A stretch of DNA of 8,739 bases. Origin: an uncultured Prevotella sp. Its GTDB lineage: Bacteria > Bacteroidota > Bacteroidia > Bacteroidales > Bacteroidaceae. Made by a program: the position numbers and the translations under genes. The DNA lies in the NCBI GenBank assembly GCA_900557035.1, contig USRA01000072.1, positions 1-8,739 of the forward strand, written 5' to 3'. The notes under the pieces were generated by a model that saw nothing but the letters and a program-made list of their open reading frames with translations, was not told where the DNA came from and did not search any database. How positions within the stretch are numbered: the first letter of the stretch is position 1; each line of letters starts with the position of its first letter. This document shows, one piece after another, positions 1 to 6,000 of this stretch.

Positions 1-53
1 GTTACCAGACTTACGTTCGTAAGAGCCAGGAGGACTGGAGCGAGCAGATCTAA
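1..53 (+). CDS. C-terminal end of an unidentified plus-strand gene (partial)
   Basis: Only the last 16 codons lie in the window. The frame starting at base 3 reads YQTYVRKSQEDWSEQI and then TAA at 51-53. The charged, hydrophilic composition looks like a normal protein tail, and a strong intrinsic terminator begins 30 bases later, which supports this frame as the real one. One other plus frame also runs to a stop at 73-75 but reads as a poor Arg/Ser-rich peptide. The family cannot be identified from so short a tail. Confidence 0.6.
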   Translation, partial: YQTYVRKSQEDWSEQI

Positions 54-82
54 TCAAAGAAAATTTAGATTCTAACATAATG

Positions 83-118
83 AGCCTTGGTTGCTATTTT
101 GGCAGCCAAGGCTTTTTT
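83..118 (+). terminator. Rho-independent terminator of the left-edge gene
   Basis: AGCCTTGGTTGC (83-94) pairs with GCAGCCAAGGCT (102-113) as a 12-bp stem with one G-T wobble and a 7-base loop. It is followed at once by a run of T (113-118). It lies 30 bases past the stop codon of the left-edge gene and points the same way. Confidence 0.92.
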
Positions 119-176
119 CATTCTTTTATTTCCCTTTTTTCGAATCTTTCCACTATAAAAGGATCATGATTTCGGC

Positions 177-223
177 AAAAAAATAGAGTGAGAGTATAAA
201 AATTAATCTATACTCTCACTCTA
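177..223 (-). terminator. Rho-independent terminator of the DUF3791 operon
   Basis: A perfect 15-bp inverted repeat, TAGAGTGAGAGTATA at 184-198 with its complement at 209-223, encloses a 10-base loop. On the minus strand it is followed by seven T (complement of 177-183). It starts 12 bases after the stop codon of the 73-residue gene and ends that operon. Confidence 0.92.
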
Positions 224-234
224 TAAGAATAAAG

Positions 235-456
235 TTATAGAACCTTTCCCGTCTCTATTTCATTCTCCAAATACGAGAAAACATATACTGCACCCTCATA
301 ATAAAGACCACAGGCTGGATCACACAGACGTCTGTAGGTTTCTGAAGAATACAGCTCATCAAGGGCTTTCTTCATATCCCAACCATATTTCTGCATGAGC
401 AACTCAACCAATTCTGTCGAGAGGCATTCTATCTGAAATTGTATATCTTCGCTCAT
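235..456 (-). CDS. Small conserved Bacteroidota protein partnered with DUF3791
   Basis: A 73-residue acidic protein starting MSEDIQFQIECLSTELVELL. I chose the ATG at 456 over a TTG two codons upstream because it is the standard codon and the extension adds nothing. There is no signal peptide or membrane segment. The visible pattern is an amphipathic helix (about residues 10-35, ELVELLMQKYGWDMKKALDEL) followed by a YSSETYRRL motif, then GLYYEGAVYVFSYLENEIETGK at the C-terminus. From memory, short proteins with the same SxTY...GLYY...VYxxxxxE layout occur beside DUF3791 genes in Bacteroides and Prevotella, but I cannot name a family. The gene is second in a two-gene operon, 73 bases after the DUF3791 stop, and ends at a strong terminator. 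A role as the second half of a small two-component module, possibly toxin-antitoxin-like, is inference only. Confidence 0.8.
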   Translation of the reverse strand: MSEDIQFQIECLSTELVELLMQKYGWDMKKALDELYSSETYRRLCDPACGLYYEGAVYVFSYLENEIETGKVL

Positions 457-529
457 AATCAAATCTTTCTTAAATAACTAATTGCCAAATCAATCTTGTC
501 TATTAAGACATTGCTTCCATGATATAACT

Positions 530-754
530 TTAGCATGATAATCGCCCTCCATTCTTTTGACATAATACAGCCATATCCTCCACAGCATCCTCTATAGAGA
601 GGGTATGCTCTGCAGGATAGCAATCTATCAAGAAGTCTATGCCTTGAAATCTTCGCAAATAGGCATAAGACTGCGCAAGTGTAAGGTGAAAGCGATTAGC
701 AAATGCACCCACACAGCAATTTACGTATTCTATGATGTTATGTGTCAAGTCCAT
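530..754 (-). CDS. DUF3791 domain-containing protein
   Basis: A 74-residue protein starting MDLTHNIIEYVNCC. The ATG at 754 is preferred over an upstream start at 802, because the intervening codons overlap the promoter's -7 element. The whole protein is one DUF3791-type domain. Its pattern runs from an aromatic/helical start (AFANRFHLTLAQSYAYLRRF) through GIDFLIDCYPAEHTLSIEDAVEDM to a C-terminal CQKNGG. These Bacteroidota proteins often sit next to a DUF3990 gene or other small partners, an arrangement that has suggested toxin-antitoxin modules. No DUF3990 gene is present here; the only partner is the 73-residue protein downstream. A leader with AAAGAGGT lies just before the start codon. Family assignment is from recalled sequence pattern; molecular function is unknown. 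Confidence 0.85.
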   Translation of the reverse strand: MDLTHNIIEYVNCCVGAFANRFHLTLAQSYAYLRRFQGIDFLIDCYPAEHTLSIEDAVEDMAVLCQKNGGRLSC

Positions 755-771
755 ATTACCTCTTTTTCTTG

Positions 772-803
772 CAAATATACACCAAGATTTCGACAATACC
801 AAA
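772..803 (-). promoter_or_regulatory. Bacteroidota sigma-ABfr-type promoter of the DUF3791 operon
   Basis: On the minus strand TTTG (803-800) is followed by exactly 20 bases and then TATATTTG (779-772), matching the Bacteroidota -33/-7 consensus TTTG and TAnnTTTG. Transcription should start near 765, giving a short leader before the ATG at 754. Confidence 0.8.
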
Positions 804-851
804 TTTTCAGTGGCTTTTCTTTAAGAAATAGGAAAAATTAAGGAGGAAAAC

Positions 852-889
852 AAAAATCTCATTAGATAATTGCTCGTTCTGAGATTTTT
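852..889. terminator. A/T-rich hairpin, possible bidirectional terminator
   Basis: AAAAATCTCA (852-861) and TGAGATTTTT (880-889) form a 10-bp stem with an 18-base loop. T follows on the plus strand and the A-rich arm gives T on the minus strand. No adjacent gene clearly needs it, so its role is uncertain. Apart from this hairpin and the two neighbouring signals, the gene-free stretch 804-971 shows nothing I can support. Confidence 0.35.
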
Positions 890-971
890 TCATTCCCTTT
901 GCCTTCACAGTAGAGCAGCTGTTGCCATTCACCAAGGTATTCTATTGTACTTTTGAGGCTCCTCCATCTTA

Positions 972-1018
972 AAATGAGGGTGTGTCATAAGTCTATGGCT
1001 CACCCTCATTTCTTTTTT
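972..1018. terminator. Terminator hairpin ending the primase-amidase operon
   Basis: AAATGAGGGTG (972-982) and CACCCTCATTT (1001-1011) form a perfect 11-bp stem around an 18-base loop. On the minus strand it follows the amidase stop codon by 11 bases, and the 3' arm ends in TTTT. On the plus strand it is followed by a T-rich run. The arm GAGGGTGTGTCATAAG resembles terminal inverted repeats I associate with some Bacteroidota insertion sequences, so it may be a relic of an IS end reused as a terminator (inference). Confidence 0.65.
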
Positions 1019-1022
1019 ATGT

Positions 1023-1427
1023 TTACTCCCCAAACTCCTCCTTCACATCGAAGCAAGGACAATCCTTGCTGGCGAACTCATTGTGCCCATGAACCGTCGC
1101 TTCGGGATATTCCTCCTTCAGCTGCTCAATGAGCGCTTTCAGCGCCGCCTTCTGCTCCGGGGTTCGGGTATCCTTCGGCTTGCCATCCTTGGAAAGACCG
1201 CCGATGTAGCATATTCCGATGCTCACGGTGTTGTGACCCTTGCAGTGGGCACCCACCTCTTCTACTGATCTGCCCACGTGGATGCTTCCGTCACGGTAAA
1301 TCACGAAATGATAACCGATGCAGAAAAAGCCACGCTCACGATGCCAACGGTCGATGTCGGCTACGGTGTAGTCGCGACCTTCTCGGGTCGCACTACAATG
1401 AATGATGATTTCCTTGATCTTGCGCAT
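1023..1427 (-). CDS. N-acetylmuramoyl-L-alanine amidase, T7 lysozyme type (Amidase_2)
   Basis: Zinc amidase that cleaves the bond between MurNAc and L-alanine in peptidoglycan. The 134-residue protein is a single catalytic domain with no signal peptide, membrane anchor or wall-binding domain, much like T7 lysozyme. Compared with that enzyme all key residues are present: zinc ligands H10 (in IIIHCSAT), H115 (in HGHNEF) and C123 (in SKDCPCFD), plus catalytic Y39 (GYHFVI) and K121. The block RWHRERGFFCIGYHFVIYRDG (27-47) and the AHCKGHN / SIGICYIGG motifs (60-77) are classic for the family. Start: ATG at 1427; a TTG eight codons upstream is less likely. It is last in the operon, 67 bases after the DUF5675-like gene. 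Lacking an export signal, it would need a holin-like route, lysis or another function to reach the wall. Such amidases commonly sit beside DUF3987 primase-like genes in Bacteroidales; why is unknown. Confidence 0.95.
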   Translation of the reverse strand: MRKIKEIIIHCSATREGRDYTVADIDRWHRERGFFCIGYHFVIYRDGSIHVGRSVEEVGAHCKGHNTVSIGICYIGGLSKDGKPKDTRTPEQKAALKALIEQLKEEYPEATVHGHNEFASKDCPCFDVKEEFGE

Positions 1428-1494
1428 AATATGATAATTTATAATGTACAATGCAGAATTAACTAATAGATACCGCTTGCTAAAATACAGTTAA

Positions 1495-2019
1495 CTATAA
1501 AACTTTACCTGGGGAAAAAGCCAGATACTTTAGGGGAATTTCTTCCTCCCCCAAGTCTTTGATATGCAAGTCAATTTGTTTGTTTTCATCAGCTAACTCA
1601 TTAATCTTCTTGCAAAACTTCTTGAAAAGTTCCTCATCGTAAGCTACAACGCCCGACATTAAAGACTTTCCTATTACAATGCTTCCATGCTTCAATGCAA
1701 GCGGACCTAAACCTGCCGTGATATAAGGCTTACCAGCCACCGGAAAAATTCCATGATTTTCCTTATGAATTACGGGCATGGTTTTATACTCCTCGACAAT
1801 CTCAGTCTTGAATTCCTTCTCTTTCTTATGATGTTTCTTCTTGACGTCCACTTCTATCTTCTTCTTAAACTTGAGAGGTAATGGTAAGATTAGATAATCG
1901 CCAGCTGGCAGGTAATTATAAGGATGTTCTACTGTGCCGCTGACAATTACACCATTGATAACCATTGTGCCATCTACACCCCATGGAGTGAAGCGACGGC
2001 GAAATATAGTAATATGCAT
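1495..2019 (-). CDS. DUF5675-like protein with active-site-like Cys replaced by Ser
   Basis: A 174-residue protein beginning MHITIFRRRFTPWGVDGTMV. The layout follows DUF5675: a short N-terminal strand region leading to VEHP (30-33), a PAGDY turn (38-42), a strand carrying IH (84-85), the loop HGSIVIG (110-116), and a C-terminal helix/strand ending in IDLHIK (149-154). Family members I recall read GCILVG in the 110-116 loop, a motif reminiscent of L,D-transpeptidase-like folds. Here Cys is Ser112, so if that Cys is catalytic the protein may be inactive or altered. A very basic insert, rich in Lys/Glu, occupies about 49-78. There is no signal peptide. Placement between the primase-like gene and an amidase fits a phage-like wall-processing module. 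The family call is by pattern, moderately sure. Confidence 0.7.
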   Translation of the reverse strand: MHITIFRRRFTPWGVDGTMVINGVIVSGTVEHPYNYLPAGDYLILPLPLKFKKKIEVDVKKKHHKKEKEFKTEIVEEYKTMPVIHKENHGIFPVAGKPYITAGLGPLALKHGSIVIGKSLMSGVVAYDEELFKKFCKKINELADENKQIDLHIKDLGEEEIPLKYLAFSPGKVL

Positions 2020-2058
2020 AATGATTAATTTTTTTTAAATTGATAATTGATTTTTGGG

Positions 2059-2136
2059 GTCATAATCGGTCATTAGGGATTTCAATGAATCAGAAAACCA
2101 AAATGACCGAAAATGACCATGACCGGAAATGACCGG
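2059..2136. repeat. Phased TGACC repeat cluster (inverted arrangement)
   Basis: Six copies of a TGACC core lie in 78 bases between the primase-like gene and the DUF5675-like gene. Two are in reverse orientation (GGTCAT at 2059 and 2069, 10 bp apart). Four are in forward orientation (TGACC at 2104, 2114, 2120 and 2130, spaced 10, 6 and 10). Spacing of one helical turn within pairs and opposite orientation of the two groups suggest a binding site for a DNA-binding protein, or an RNA-structure element in the operon transcript. Confidence 0.7.
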
Positions 2137-2138
2137 AT

Positions 2139-4724
2139 TTAAACTATAGACGATACTTTCTGATAACGCTTGTCAGGCAGAATTCCTATCAAGCCCTGCC
2201 GCTTCCAGTTCTTCAACATCTGTCTCACTGTCTCGTTGGTAACACTCGCCCCTTTAATGGAAATGCTCTGCTGCTGTGCCTGCTCGAAGGAGAAGGTTAC
2301 GTCCAGGCGCTCGAAGATAGAGTCGTTCTTGCCTCGGTGTGAGCGATCATACGTCGTCTGCCCGCAATAGTCTCTCGAAGAGAAAGCGTCCTCAATGCGA
2401 CTACGGAAGAAGTAGAGCGCATTGTCCAACTGGTAATCTGCAAGAACATTGAACACTGTGAGCATGGTAGGCGTCTGCATCTTGACAATCATTTCCTTCC
2501 ATAACAGAGGATTCTGCTTCAACAGCTTCTCTGCACCCTGAAAACCATGCTTCTGAATCAACGTCTCTGCCACCTTGCAGAGCAGGATGCAGGTCATCAT
2601 TCTCATCGTAGTTGGGCAGATACGGAAACGCTGACGGGCTTTCACCTTGTCATCATTCTTCATAGTCTCCAGTCGTATCTGTTCCAGCCACTCCCTACCC
2701 TTGGCTTCCAGCTTCGGCAATTCCACCTCGCCTTCCATCAGGGGCAGCAGATGGGCTACTTGAATGATACGGTCGCGCTGGCGTTCAGTGAGCACATACA
2801 GATTATCCGTCAACGGAGTAAACGTATTATCCGGAGTTCTTGCCACGGTAATACGGCTCTGAAAACCATCCGTATAGTTATTCACCACACGGTAGAGTGC
2901 ATCAGGCGTTCCGCACATCACCACATTCCATAACAGCCTGTCTATATGCACATTCACAGCTTCTGCACTTCTTGCCTCACGCTCGTAGCTCGTACCGTCG
3001 TAAGCCTGACGGAGCATTACGGAGAAGTCGCTCATCGCCGACTTCCATTTCTGCGCCACGGTGTCAGCTTCAGGTGTAAACGAGAAGGCGTGCTTGCCTT
3101 CGGTGTTAGCCAATCTTTCTGCCAGATTCGCCACAGTGTTGTTCAGCGTCAGACATCTTACGGGCAGTTTCGGCTCTTCCGGCTGCTCCTTCTTGTTCTT
3201 CGCCGCACGCTTCTTGGCTCTCCATTCATCCTCTTTCTGCTGATACATTTTATCCATATCTTTTATCTCTGAAGTCCAAGCTTCAATCACGGGGTCGATG
3301 CTTCCCTTGCCAGAGGCAAAATCACCAGCGATGTAGGAGATGAGGTTCAGTGAGTTCATCTTGCCGTGAACAGACACCTTGACGCCCGTAGCCAGCATTC
3401 CGATGGCTGGGCAGATGGCGGTAATCACCGGCATTGCCAGTGCGGGACCCACCGCATCGAGCGAATCCCTTACACCCAGCGGCATTCTGGGCAGGGCGTT
3501 GTAATAAAACAGATCGTCCTGGGCATTAGCCTCGTCCAGCGCATTTACCAGTGCATCGCTTCCTTCTAGATTTCCGCCCTTTCCAGCCCCCATCTTCATT
3601 CTCTCCTGTCGGATGGCAGCAAGCACATCTTTCAGTCGCTTAGGCATTTGGGTGATTTTCTCGTTTAATGCCGAGTTGATGCAAGCCATCTTCTCCTGCT
3701 CAGGAAAACCATCGTAGCAGGGGATGATCTGAGCCATCAGATTGCGGTCGAAGCCACAGATGTGGCGCAGGTTCACCGCAAGCTCGAAGGTCAGCGTGTT
3801 ACGGTTGGAGCGAACAGGCTCGTGCCCGTCATTATACATCTGCCACCATTTCTGGATGATTTCGGAATACGGGATTCCGAGGTAATCATTGCTGGAGGAT
3901 GAAGAGGATGATGGAGAGGATGGTGAAGAAGAGGATGATGGAGAAGCAGAAACAGGCTGAGCCTGATTCTTAGAAGAATTCTGAGGATTCTGAGAGTCAT
4001 GAACGTTCTGAGAATTCTGAGGGGCTTGAACTTTCTGAGGATTCTGATTCGCTTGATTCATCAGAGGGTTCTGAGTCTTCTCCTCCACTTCTTCCAACCA
4101 AGGCTTGTAATGCTTGTTCGCCTTATGTGCCCCTGGAGGCAGCTCCTCCTGTCCATACTTTTCACGCTCTTCCAGTACCTTGCCTTCAGCCGCCACGGCA
4201 GCCTCCTCATAACTATCATTGAAGAGTTCGGGAGACAAGTAAAGCAAATCATCTGCATCAGCCGAAGTGGTGAAATAAACTCGGTTAATATCGTGAGCCG
4301 AAGTATCCATTTCGCACTCCAGCATCTTGGCGATTCTAACCTGATTTTCGAGAATCGTCTTGCCCATTTCTCGCATACACACCGCATGACCACCTTGTCG
4401 TGCGCTGCGTTCCAGCATCAGCAATCCATACTTTTCCGGCTCCTGCAGCATCAACTTAGCCGCCTTCTCGAAATCCTGCTTATCGTCCAGATCGAAGCCG
4501 AAAGCCCGGCTTGGCAGCTTCATACCCTTCACTACCCCCTGCGGATAATGTCCGGAATAATTAAACTGCACCAGTCTTCGCTTCGCTCCATCGTTTCCTT
4601 CGCGAGCCAGTCGCAGATTAGCTTTCTGCTCATAGCTTCCTCGAATCAGTTTATATTCCTCTTGCGAGGTGATGGAGCGGGCAACCTTGTGCCCGTTCTC
4701 CACCCTTATTAAATAGCAACTCAT
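2139..4724 (-). CDS. PrimPol-like / DUF3987 ATPase protein (BT4734-type N-terminus)
   Basis: An 861-residue protein, probably a primase-helicase-like replication protein. The N-terminal part (about 1-170) resembles the BT4734/VirE-N and archaeo-eukaryotic primase fold. GFDLDD (76-81) could carry the metal-binding acidic pair, RSARQGGHAV (106-115) the S-x-H-type motif, and HDINRVYFT (144-152) the basic third motif. A Q/N/S-rich low-complexity linker spans about 215-280. A helical region (about 285-375) leads to the DUF3987 domain (about 405-690). It shows a Walker A-like AGDFASGKGS (466-475; GKG instead of GKS/T, as I recall for this group), a Walker B-like FTPEAD (549-554), a sensor-like VVMCGTP (601-607) and a basic QSRITVAR (622-629). 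The C-terminus ends in a winged-helix-like segment (about 818-860). The ATG at 4724 is the only good start. It is third in the operon, 45 bases after the 133-residue gene. Similar proteins neighbour amidases in many Bacteroidales islands. Confidence 0.85.
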   Translation of the reverse strand: MSCYLIRVENGHKVARSITSQEEYKLIRGSYEQKANLRLAREGNDGAKRRLVQFNYSGHYPQGVVKGMKLPSRAFGFDLDDKQDFEKAAKLMLQEPEKYGLLMLERSARQGGHAVCMREMGKTILENQVRIAKMLECEMDTSAHDINRVYFTTSADADDLLYLSPELFNDSYEEAAVAAEGKVLEEREKYGQEELPPGAHKANKHYKPWLEEVEEKTQNPLMNQANQNPQKVQAPQNSQNVHDSQNPQNSSKNQAQPVSASPSSSSSPSSPSSSSSSSNDYLGIPYSEIIQKWWQMYNDGHEPVRSNRNTLTFELAVNLRHICGFDRNLMAQIIPCYDGFPEQEKMACINSALNEKITQMPKRLKDVLAAIRQERMKMGAGKGGNLEGSDALVNALDEANAQDDLFYYNALPRMPLGVRDSLDAVGPALAMPVITAICPAIGMLATGVKVSVHGKMNSLNLISYIAGDFASGKGSIDPVIEAWTSEIKDMDKMYQQKEDEWRAKKRAAKNKKEQPEEPKLPVRCLTLNNTVANLAERLANTEGKHAFSFTPEADTVAQKWKSAMSDFSVMLRQAYDGTSYEREARSAEAVNVHIDRLLWNVVMCGTPDALYRVVNNYTDGFQSRITVARTPDNTFTPLTDNLYVLTERQRDRIIQVAHLLPLMEGEVELPKLEAKGREWLEQIRLETMKNDDKVKARQRFRICPTTMRMMTCILLCKVAETLIQKHGFQGAEKLLKQNPLLWKEMIVKMQTPTMLTVFNVLADYQLDNALYFFRSRIEDAFSSRDYCGQTTYDRSHRGKNDSIFERLDVTFSFEQAQQQSISIKGASVTNETVRQMLKNWKRQGLIGILPDKRYQKVSSIV
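3885..4085. repeat. Low-complexity repeat encoding the primase linker
   Basis: This stretch, read on the minus strand, encodes the linker of the PrimPol/DUF3987 protein. Degenerate copies of a PQN/SQN unit (residues about 218-256, plus-strand motif TTCTGAGGATTCTGA) precede a poly-Ser/Pro tract (about 259-278). The Ser tract comes from near-tandem GATGAAGAG-type bases on the plus strand. Such tracts vary in length by slippage. Confidence 0.7.
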
Positions 4725-4769
4725 TTATGTGTTTCTACTTACTATTATTAAGTTGAACATCCATATATT

Positions 4770-5171
4770 TTATCGCTTCAACTGATATTCTACCAAAGCA
4801 TCCGCAGCCTCTTCTGCCTCCTTCACAAGCGTGCTGCCGATATTGATTCCCTCATCGCAGAACACCTTTAAGGTAAGCTGGATGGCTCCATCCTTGGTCT
4901 TGCTCACACGACCGTGCGCCAGCTTTCTAATCAGTTCCGACTGCGAACGGATTCGTGGTTTAACCACGAAATCAAAAGTACCATCCGTCAACTGCTGGGC
5001 AACGCCCTGTGATCGGAATCCCGGCACCTTCTCTCGTCCTCCATGCTCATTAGGCGCAAAGAGGAAACACTTGCTCTCGTCATAGAAAGCCATACCACCC
5101 AGCTGCACGTGCTGGCAACCATTGTTATTCACCTGCTGGTTATTTACCTGCTTATTCTGTCCCTTTTTCAT
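4770..5171 (-). CDS. Hypothetical protein of the primase operon
   Basis: A 133-residue protein that I do not recognise. The ATG at 5171 is chosen. An upstream TTG at 5231 would add a hydrophobic-looking leader but is a rare start with no support. The N-terminus (1-20) is rich in Asn/Gln and Lys (MKKGQNKQVNNQQVNNNGCQ) and looks disordered. The rest is a compact, apparently soluble domain: HVQLGGMAFYDESKCFLF (21-38), a Gly-rich turn, LTDGTFDFVVKPRIRSQSEL (61-80) and a C-terminal helix VKEAEEAADALVEYQLKR (116-133). There is no signal peptide or membrane segment. The basic RIRS...RKLAHGRVSK stretch (73-91) could contact nucleic acid. It lies between the SSB-like and primase-like genes, the place where related Bacteroidales loci often carry an HU-like gene; it is not obviously HU. 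A DNA-linked role is inferred from context only. Confidence 0.8.
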   Translation of the reverse strand: MKKGQNKQVNNQQVNNNGCQHVQLGGMAFYDESKCFLFAPNEHGGREKVPGFRSQGVAQQLTDGTFDFVVKPRIRSQSELIRKLAHGRVSKTKDGAIQLTLKVFCDEGINIGSTLVKEAEEAADALVEYQLKR

Positions 5172-5309
5172 AAAATCTTCAATTAAAATAAGGATGAACG
5201 AAAGAAGTGTCGTAAGTTTCAGTTTGCGCAAATTATCTCCGGAGACAATTCTTACTCCACCTATTTCAATTCAAGATTAATTACCTGCCTTGTTTATCAA
5301 GCCAAAGCT

Positions 5310-5591
5310 TTACTTGCCCAGCTTTTCAATATCCGTAACGAGGATATCCTGATAAACCTGACCATTATACTCACGAGCCGTGAATCGGAGCGTAACTGCA
5401 ACCAGTGCTCCCGGAGCAAACTTACACTGCGCCATATTGCCGAGCATTGCCGCAGCATATTGGTTCTCATACTTGCCACCCATCTCCTGCAACACGATGT
5501 TGCACTTCATCATCTGGCCGTTCTCGCTCTTCTGGCTCTGCACAGCGAAAGCCTCGCCCTGCTTCACCACTCTCATAATCTGAGTATTCAT
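5310..5591 (-). CDS. OB-fold, SSB-like protein (DUF3127-like)
   Basis: A 93-residue protein starting MNTQIMRVVKQGEAFAV. The ATG at 5591 lies about 65 bases after the predicted transcription start; longer frames upstream run through the promoter. The pattern resembles DUF3127 and related single-stranded-DNA-binding OB folds. A first strand carries GEAF (12-15). Then come NGQMMKCNIVLQEMGGKYEN (24-43), a central LGNMAQCKFAPGALVAVTLRF (50-70) and the characteristic FTAREYNGQVYQDILVTDIEKL (70-91), close to the REWNGRWFNSI-like end of DUF3127. There is no acidic SSB C-terminal tail, so it may not recruit host partners as canonical SSB does. It is first in the operon that also encodes the PrimPol/DUF3987 protein, which supports an ssDNA-handling role. 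Family assignment is by pattern and needs a profile comparison. Confidence 0.75.
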   Translation of the reverse strand: MNTQIMRVVKQGEAFAVQSQKSENGQMMKCNIVLQEMGGKYENQYAAAMLGNMAQCKFAPGALVAVTLRFTAREYNGQVYQDILVTDIEKLGK

Positions 5592-5661
5592 AATTATATA
5601 ATGAAGAAGATGTTTCAAGATCACCAAACCATTTCGGCGTTGTCTTGTTTCTTCGACGCTG

Positions 5662-5693
5662 CAAAAGTACTGCGAAAAACAAGGCAAAACAAT
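5662..5693 (-). promoter_or_regulatory. Promoter of the SSB-like/primase/amidase operon
   Basis: On the minus strand ATTG (5693-5690) is followed by 20 bases and then TACTTTTG (5669-5662), a good TAnnTTTG -7 box with a slightly off -33 box. The transcript would start near 5655 with a leader of about 65 bases. No other convincing promoter is seen within the operon, so all five genes probably share it. Confidence 0.75.
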
Positions 5694-5728
5694 CCTTTTC
5701 CCACAACTTCCCCGAAAAACCCGTGATT

Positions 5729-5905
5729 TTGGGAAAAATCGGGCTTTTCTTGGGAAAAAGTAAGAAGAAAATGAAAAAGGAAGTTAAAAAGTAAAGAAAA
5801 GCAAAAAATCACTCCTCTTTCCCCCAAAAAATCCCTCATTTTTTCCCAAGGTTGGGAAAAATCTTGGGAATCTTGGGAAAAATCGGAGGAATCTTGGGAA
5901 AAATC
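5729..5905. repeat. Iteron-like TTGGGAAAAATC repeats with 21-bp phasing
   Basis: TTGGGAAAAATC occurs at 5852-5863, 5873-5884 and 5894-5905, a spacing of exactly 21 bp. The 9-base spacers are TTGGGAATC and GGAGGAATC. Two further copies, at 5729 and 5750 (the second ending in AAAAAGT), are also 21 bp apart. An inverted copy TTTTTCCCAA (5840-5849) makes a perfect 10-bp inverted repeat with the copy at 5852. Between the clusters, 5757-5810 is a purine-rich tract that is roughly three-quarters A/T. The repeats fill most of the 409-base gene-free region upstream of the SSB/primase operon. Binding site, operator or replication origin are possible. Confidence 0.8.
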
Positions 5906-5960
5906 ACCCCCACAACCAACATTTTAACACTCCAAATATTTATAAATCGAAAAAAATGCT

Positions 5961-5968
5961 TATTTTTG
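5961..5968 (+). promoter_or_regulatory. Likely -7 box for the Rpn-tail gene
   Basis: TATTTTTG fits TAnnTTTG and lies 32 bases before the ATG at 6001. The -33 region, about 20 bases upstream, reads TATT and is a poor match to TTTG, so the promoter is only moderately supported. Confidence 0.55.
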
Positions 5969-6000
5969 CACTACAATTCAGTGAAACGTTTTAAAAGGAA

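Noticed and set aside
948..955. Plus-strand TACTTTTG promoter-like box
   Set aside because: The -33 box is badly spaced (TTG 23 bases upstream) and the transcript would run straight into the hairpin at 972; no product is visible.
2170..4712. Several long plus-strand open frames opposite the PrimPol/DUF3987 gene
   Set aside because: They are antisense shadows rich in His/Leu/Ser/Arg with no recognisable domain, while the minus-strand frame has clear motifs throughout.
5172..5231. Signal-peptide-like extension of the 133-residue protein from a TTG at 5231
   Set aside because: It needs a rare start codon with no supporting signal; the ATG at 5171 is followed by a plausible cytoplasmic protein.
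5592..5839. Minus-strand open frames upstream of the SSB-like gene (to 5687, 5706 and 5839)
   Set aside because: They cross the promoter and the repeat region, and their peptides are low-complexity with no family pattern.
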